NCBI GenBank assembly: GCA_036390175.1
Contig: DASWCG010000349.1
Location: forward strand, 1 to 24,223
DNA length: 24,223 nt
Source of the DNA: DASQHY01 sp036390175
GTDB taxonomy: Bacteria; Acidobacteriota; Terriglobia; Acidiferrales; UBA7541
Reading direction: 5' to 3'
Below, one piece after another: positions 21,172 through 24,223 of the stretch (the stretch's first letter is position 1; every line of letters begins with the position of its first letter). Below the pieces are notes generated by a model. That model was not told the DNA's origin. It was given only the letters and a program-made list of their open reading frames with translations, and ran no database searches. The position numbers and the translations under genes are program-made.

Positions 21172-23261
21172 GCCTCTTTTCCGAGGATCGCAGTTCGGAA
21201 CTGCGCCAGCTCTTCTTCGAAAGCGCAGAGGAGTTGCTTCAGTCTCTCAATGACGCCGGGCTGGAGTTGGAAGAACACCCCAAAGACGCCGAGGTCATCC
21301 GGCGCGTTCGTCGCACTGTGCACACGCTCAAAGGGGATTCCGCCGCCTGCGGGTATCAACAACTAAGCAAGCTCGCGCACGAACTGGAAGACGTCTTGAC
21401 GCCGCAAGTGGTGGAAACACGGAGCGCCGCGCTTGCTGAGGTGGTGCTCACAGCAGCGGACACGTTCCACGCCATGCTGGCCGCCTACCGCGGAAACTTG
21501 CAGCCGCCGGCGGGCGAGGCGCTGCGCATACACATCCGCCACTTGATGGGCCAGTCGGCCGAATCCGGCGAGGGCGCTGCCCACCCTGCGAGCGGTGTAG
21601 ACGCCAAGTTTGAATGGGGCGAGTACGAGCAATTGATGATCGCAGAAGCAGTTCATCGCGGGGAGACGGTTTACAACGTCGGGCTGAGGATCGACCCAAC
21701 AAGCCAGATGCGCGCCGCGGCGCTGCAGCTTATCCGCAATGTGCTCTACGGCGCCGGCACCGTTCTGGCGCTGCGCCCGGAAGACAATCTTTCCGCAGAA
21801 CATGTGGAAATTGTGGAAGCCGCGCTGGCCACTTCTCGATCGCGGGAATGGATTCTGAAGAAGTGCCGCATCCCAGCCGTAGTCGCGGAAATTGTGGTCG
21901 AACCTGCTGTCGTCGCGGATACGCCGGAGCATGAAATGCTTGGGGCGCTGCTGGACTCGGAAGCCGCCGCGGTTGCCGCCGGAGTCGAGTCTGCCCGCGC
22001 CGAAGCTCCCGCATCAAAGCCGGCTCCTGCAGCCAAAGCAGCAATCGCGGCCGTGGCGGAGGCTACTTTGCGCGTCGAATCTGCGCGGATTGATGCCGTG
22101 ATGAATCTGGTGGGGGAACTGATCATCGGAAAATCAATGTTCCATCGCGCGATTCACGAATTCGACCAGCGCTTTGCGAAGGACCCCCTCCGCGCCAGAC
22201 TCGGTGATGCGCTGGCCTTTCAGTCGCGAGTTTTGGACGACCTCCAAAAGTCGGTGATGAAGATCCGCATGGTCCCGGTCGAGCAGCTTTTCCGCCGGCT
22301 GCCGCGCATCGTGCGCGATGTCGCCAAACTTCGCAGCAAAGATGTTGCTCTGGAGTTGGCCGGGCAAAGCACCGATCTCGACAAGAGCATCCTGGATTCG
22401 CTCGGCGAGCCCCTGACGCACCTCATCCGCAACGCCGTGGACCACGGCATCGAGCCGCCCGAAGAGCGCGTCGCCGCCGAAAAGCCCGCGCGGGGCACGG
22501 TCCGCTTGAACGCCTACCATCAGGGCAACCAGGTGGTCATCGAAGTTCGCGACGATGGCCGCGGCCTCGACCGTGAGCGAATCGTGGCCGAGGCAATCGG
22601 GCGCGGAATTATTTCCGCGGAAGAGGCCAGCCGGCTCACCCCAAGCGAGGCGCTGAACCTGATTTTTGAGTCGGGTCTGAGCACCGCTGCAGAAGTGACT
22701 TCTGTCTCGGGCCGCGGCGTTGGCATGGACGTGGTCAAGACCGCCCTCGAACGATTGAAGGGGACGGTGACGATTGCGACTCAGGCCGGTAAGGGCACCA
22801 CGTTTCAGCTTCGCGTCCCGCTGACTCTCGCTAGCATCCAAGCGCTGTTGTTCCGCGTGGGAGGACGATTGTATGCCGTGCCGCTGAGTTCCGTGCTGGA
22901 GATTACGCGCGCCGAGGAAAAGGAGATACACCGCGTTGACCAGCGCGAAGTTCTTCAATTGCGCGACCGCCTTCTCACTCTGGTGCGGCTCGACCGCCTG
23001 GATCAAATCCACGAGGTCAGCGCTCGGAAGCGCTCTTTCGTGATTGTCATTGGAGCGGCGGAACGCCGCTTCGGCCTGCTGGTGGACTCCTTGGTCGGTG
23101 AAGAAGAACTCGTAATCAAGGGGCTCGGCGACCAATTGGTCGCGACCGAATTGGTCAGCGGCGCATCCATTCTGGGCGACGGGACGGTGGTCCTGATTCT
23201 GAATGTGCCTGCGGTGGTCGCCCGTCTGAGCCGCGCGCCCATTCTGGGGGCCATCGCATGA
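21168..23261 (+). CDS. cheA: CheA histidine kinase, non-hybrid
   Basis: 697 residues: HPt/P1 (8-128, His52 in TVHTLKGDSA), a P2-like region (about 148-245), an Ala/Pro/Glu-rich linker (250-298), P3 dimerisation (301-380, short loop), ATPase P4 (N box HLIRNAVDHGIE 418-429, DDGRGLD 462-468, GRGVGMDVV 515-523) and CheW-like P5 (555-690). It has no C-terminal receiver, unlike the hybrid CheA in the other operon. The ATG overlaps the cheR stop and the TGA overlaps the cheB start. Its CheY target is not in the window; CheB is one phosphoacceptor and receivers nearby are possible cross-targets. Confidence 0.96.
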   Translation: MSLFSEDRSSELRQLFFESAEELLQSLNDAGLELEEHPKDAEVIRRVRRTVHTLKGDSAACGYQQLSKLAHELEDVLTPQVVETRSAALAEVVLTAADTFHAMLAAYRGNLQPPAGEALRIHIRHLMGQSAESGEGAAHPASGVDAKFEWGEYEQLMIAEAVHRGETVYNVGLRIDPTSQMRAAALQLIRNVLYGAGTVLALRPEDNLSAEHVEIVEAALATSRSREWILKKCRIPAVVAEIVVEPAVVADTPEHEMLGALLDSEAAAVAAGVESARAEAPASKPAPAAKAAIAAVAEATLRVESARIDAVMNLVGELIIGKSMFHRAIHEFDQRFAKDPLRARLGDALAFQSRVLDDLQKSVMKIRMVPVEQLFRRLPRIVRDVAKLRSKDVALELAGQSTDLDKSILDSLGEPLTHLIRNAVDHGIEPPEERVAAEKPARGTVRLNAYHQGNQVVIEVRDDGRGLDRERIVAEAIGRGIISAEEASRLTPSEALNLIFESGLSTAAEVTSVSGRGVGMDVVKTALERLKGTVTIATQAGKGTTFQLRVPLTLASIQALLFRVGGRLYAVPLSSVLEITRAEEKEIHRVDQREVLQLRDRLLTLVRLDRLDQIHEVSARKRSFVIVIGAAERRFGLLVDSLVGEEELVIKGLGDQLVATELVSGASILGDGTVVLILNVPAVVARLSRAPILGAIA

Positions 23262-24223
23262 GCAAAGCCGTACGCGTTCTCGTCGTTGACGATTCCGCGC
23301 TGATGCGCAAGCTGATTCCCAAGATCTTGGAGAGCGAAGGATCCATCGAGGTTATCGGGACGGCCATGGATGGCGAGTTTGCACTGAAGAAAATTGAGGA
23401 GCTGAAGCCGGACGTCGTGACGCTGGACCTCGAGATGCCGCGTCTGGACGGCATTGAGACGCTGCGGTCCATAACGCACAGCCATCATGTCCCGGTGATT
23501 GTCGTCAGCACGCACACCAAGGCGGGCGCGTATTCCACGTTCAAGGCCCTGGCCCTGGGCGCTTTTGACTTTGTGGCCAAGCCGAAGGACGCGGCCGCCG
23601 GCCATCTGGAAACGATTGCGGCAGAGTTGGTCGAGAAAATCAAGGTCGCATCGCGCGTCGGCGTGGTCAAAACTCGGGCGCCGCTGGTGGAAATGAAACA
23701 CCTCGGCGGAAAGAAGCGGACTCGCCCGCCACAGGCACCGAACAAGATTATCGCCATCGGAGTATCAACGGGCGGACCGGTTGCGCTTCAGTTCCTGCTT
23801 TCACAGATTCCTGCGGACTTCCCGGGCGCAATGTTGGTAGTGCAGCACATGCCGGAAGGGTTCACGGCGATGTTCGCCAAACGTCTGGATGAGCTGTCAC
23901 TCGTCGAGGTGCAAGAAGCGAAATCCGGCGACCTGCTCTGGGCGGGGCGCGTCTTGGTTTGTCCCGGCAACCGCCACATGATGGTCCGGCGGATGGCGCG
24001 CGGCGACATGGTGGTGCTTGCCGATAGCCCGCAAGTCAACGGTCACCGGCCGTCGGTAGACATCCTGTTTCATTCCGTGGCCCAAGAATTTGGAAATGCC
24101 GCCATCGGCGTGATCATGACAGGCATGGGCGAAGACGGCGCCGAAGGATTGGGCGCCATTAAAGCCGCGGGCGGCATAACCATCGCGCAGAGCGAGGACA
24201 CTTGTGTGGTCGGCGGCATGCCG
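23258..24223 (+). CDS. cheB: CheB, receiver-methylesterase, 3' end beyond window
   Basis: 322 codons are present and the frame is open at the right edge after VVGGMP; about 30 residues of a normal CheB are missing. The receiver is intact (D11-D12, Asp57 in VVTLDLEMPRLDG, Lys108 in FVAKP), followed by a Lys/Arg/Pro linker and the catalytic domain with Ser170 (GVSTGGP), His197 (VVQHMPEGFT) and Asp293 (GMGEDGAEG). The ATG at 23258 overlaps the cheA stop (ATGA). It is clearly different in sequence from the CheB at 1773-2882, so the two arrays have separate adaptation enzymes. Confidence 0.96.
   Translation, partial: MSKAVRVLVVDDSALMRKLIPKILESEGSIEVIGTAMDGEFALKKIEELKPDVVTLDLEMPRLDGIETLRSITHSHHVPVIVVSTHTKAGAYSTFKALALGAFDFVAKPKDAAAGHLETIAAELVEKIKVASRVGVVKTRAPLVEMKHLGGKKRTRPPQAPNKIIAIGVSTGGPVALQFLLSQIPADFPGAMLVVQHMPEGFTAMFAKRLDELSLVEVQEAKSGDLLWAGRVLVCPGNRHMMVRRMARGDMVVLADSPQVNGHRPSVDILFHSVAQEFGNAAIGVIMTGMGEDGAEGLGAIKAAGGITIAQSEDTCVVGGMP

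Overview
The window is a dense, GC-rich bacterial locus built almost entirely of chemosensory and two-component signalling genes. Nearly all genes are joined by 4-base ATGA or GTGA stop/start overlaps or short gaps. No rRNA, tRNA, CRISPR array or mobile element was found. The GC-rich coding, free-standing PATAN (DUF4388), PilZ-like and secreted TonB_C proteins, and duplicated che clusters would suit an Acidobacteriota-like soil bacterium. That placement is inference from gene style only.

Minus strand, read right to left: (i) a three-gene operon at 16908-12273 encodes a soluble GAF/PAS histidine kinase, a lone receiver and an NtrC-family sigma-54 activator. (ii) After a 273-base gap (12272-12000) come a degenerate PilZ-like protein, a 523-residue protein of unknown function, and a pseudo-receiver fused to a kinase-dead DHp domain. 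(iii) A chemosensory operon at 9214-1 follows in the order CheY, CheW, MCP, CheR, hybrid CheA-REC, CheB, CheW, CheW, pseudo-receiver-PATAN (cut by the window edge). This is nearly the gene order of the Pseudomonas pilus-type system pilG/H-pilI-pilJ-pilK-chpA-chpB-chpC. The MCP (almost no periplasmic domain, two HAMP-like units) and the CheA (two HPt domains, a ChpA-like P3 insertion, C-terminal REC) support a type IV pilus-class assignment.

Plus strand, 17305 to the right edge: a second, different chemosensory operon encodes a secreted TonB_C-domain protein, an MCP with a large periplasmic region, CheW, CheR, a non-hybrid CheA and CheB (cut by the right edge).

The most interesting non-coding signal is a repeated dyad, TCTCA-N3-TGAGA. 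It is perfect or nearly so at 17060-17072, 16991-17003, 9385-9397 and 12194-12206. Each copy lies about 110-250 bases upstream of a sequence resembling a sigma-54 (-24/-12) promoter: 17225-17240 on the plus strand for the second che operon, 9251-9266 on the minus strand for the pilus-type operon, and a weaker one at 12094-12109 on the minus strand for the PilZ-like operon. The local NtrC-type activator is the obvious candidate to bind these sites. The hypothesis is a self-contained regulon in which one soluble GAF/PAS kinase and NtrC-type pathway switches on two chemosensory arrays and an accessory operon.
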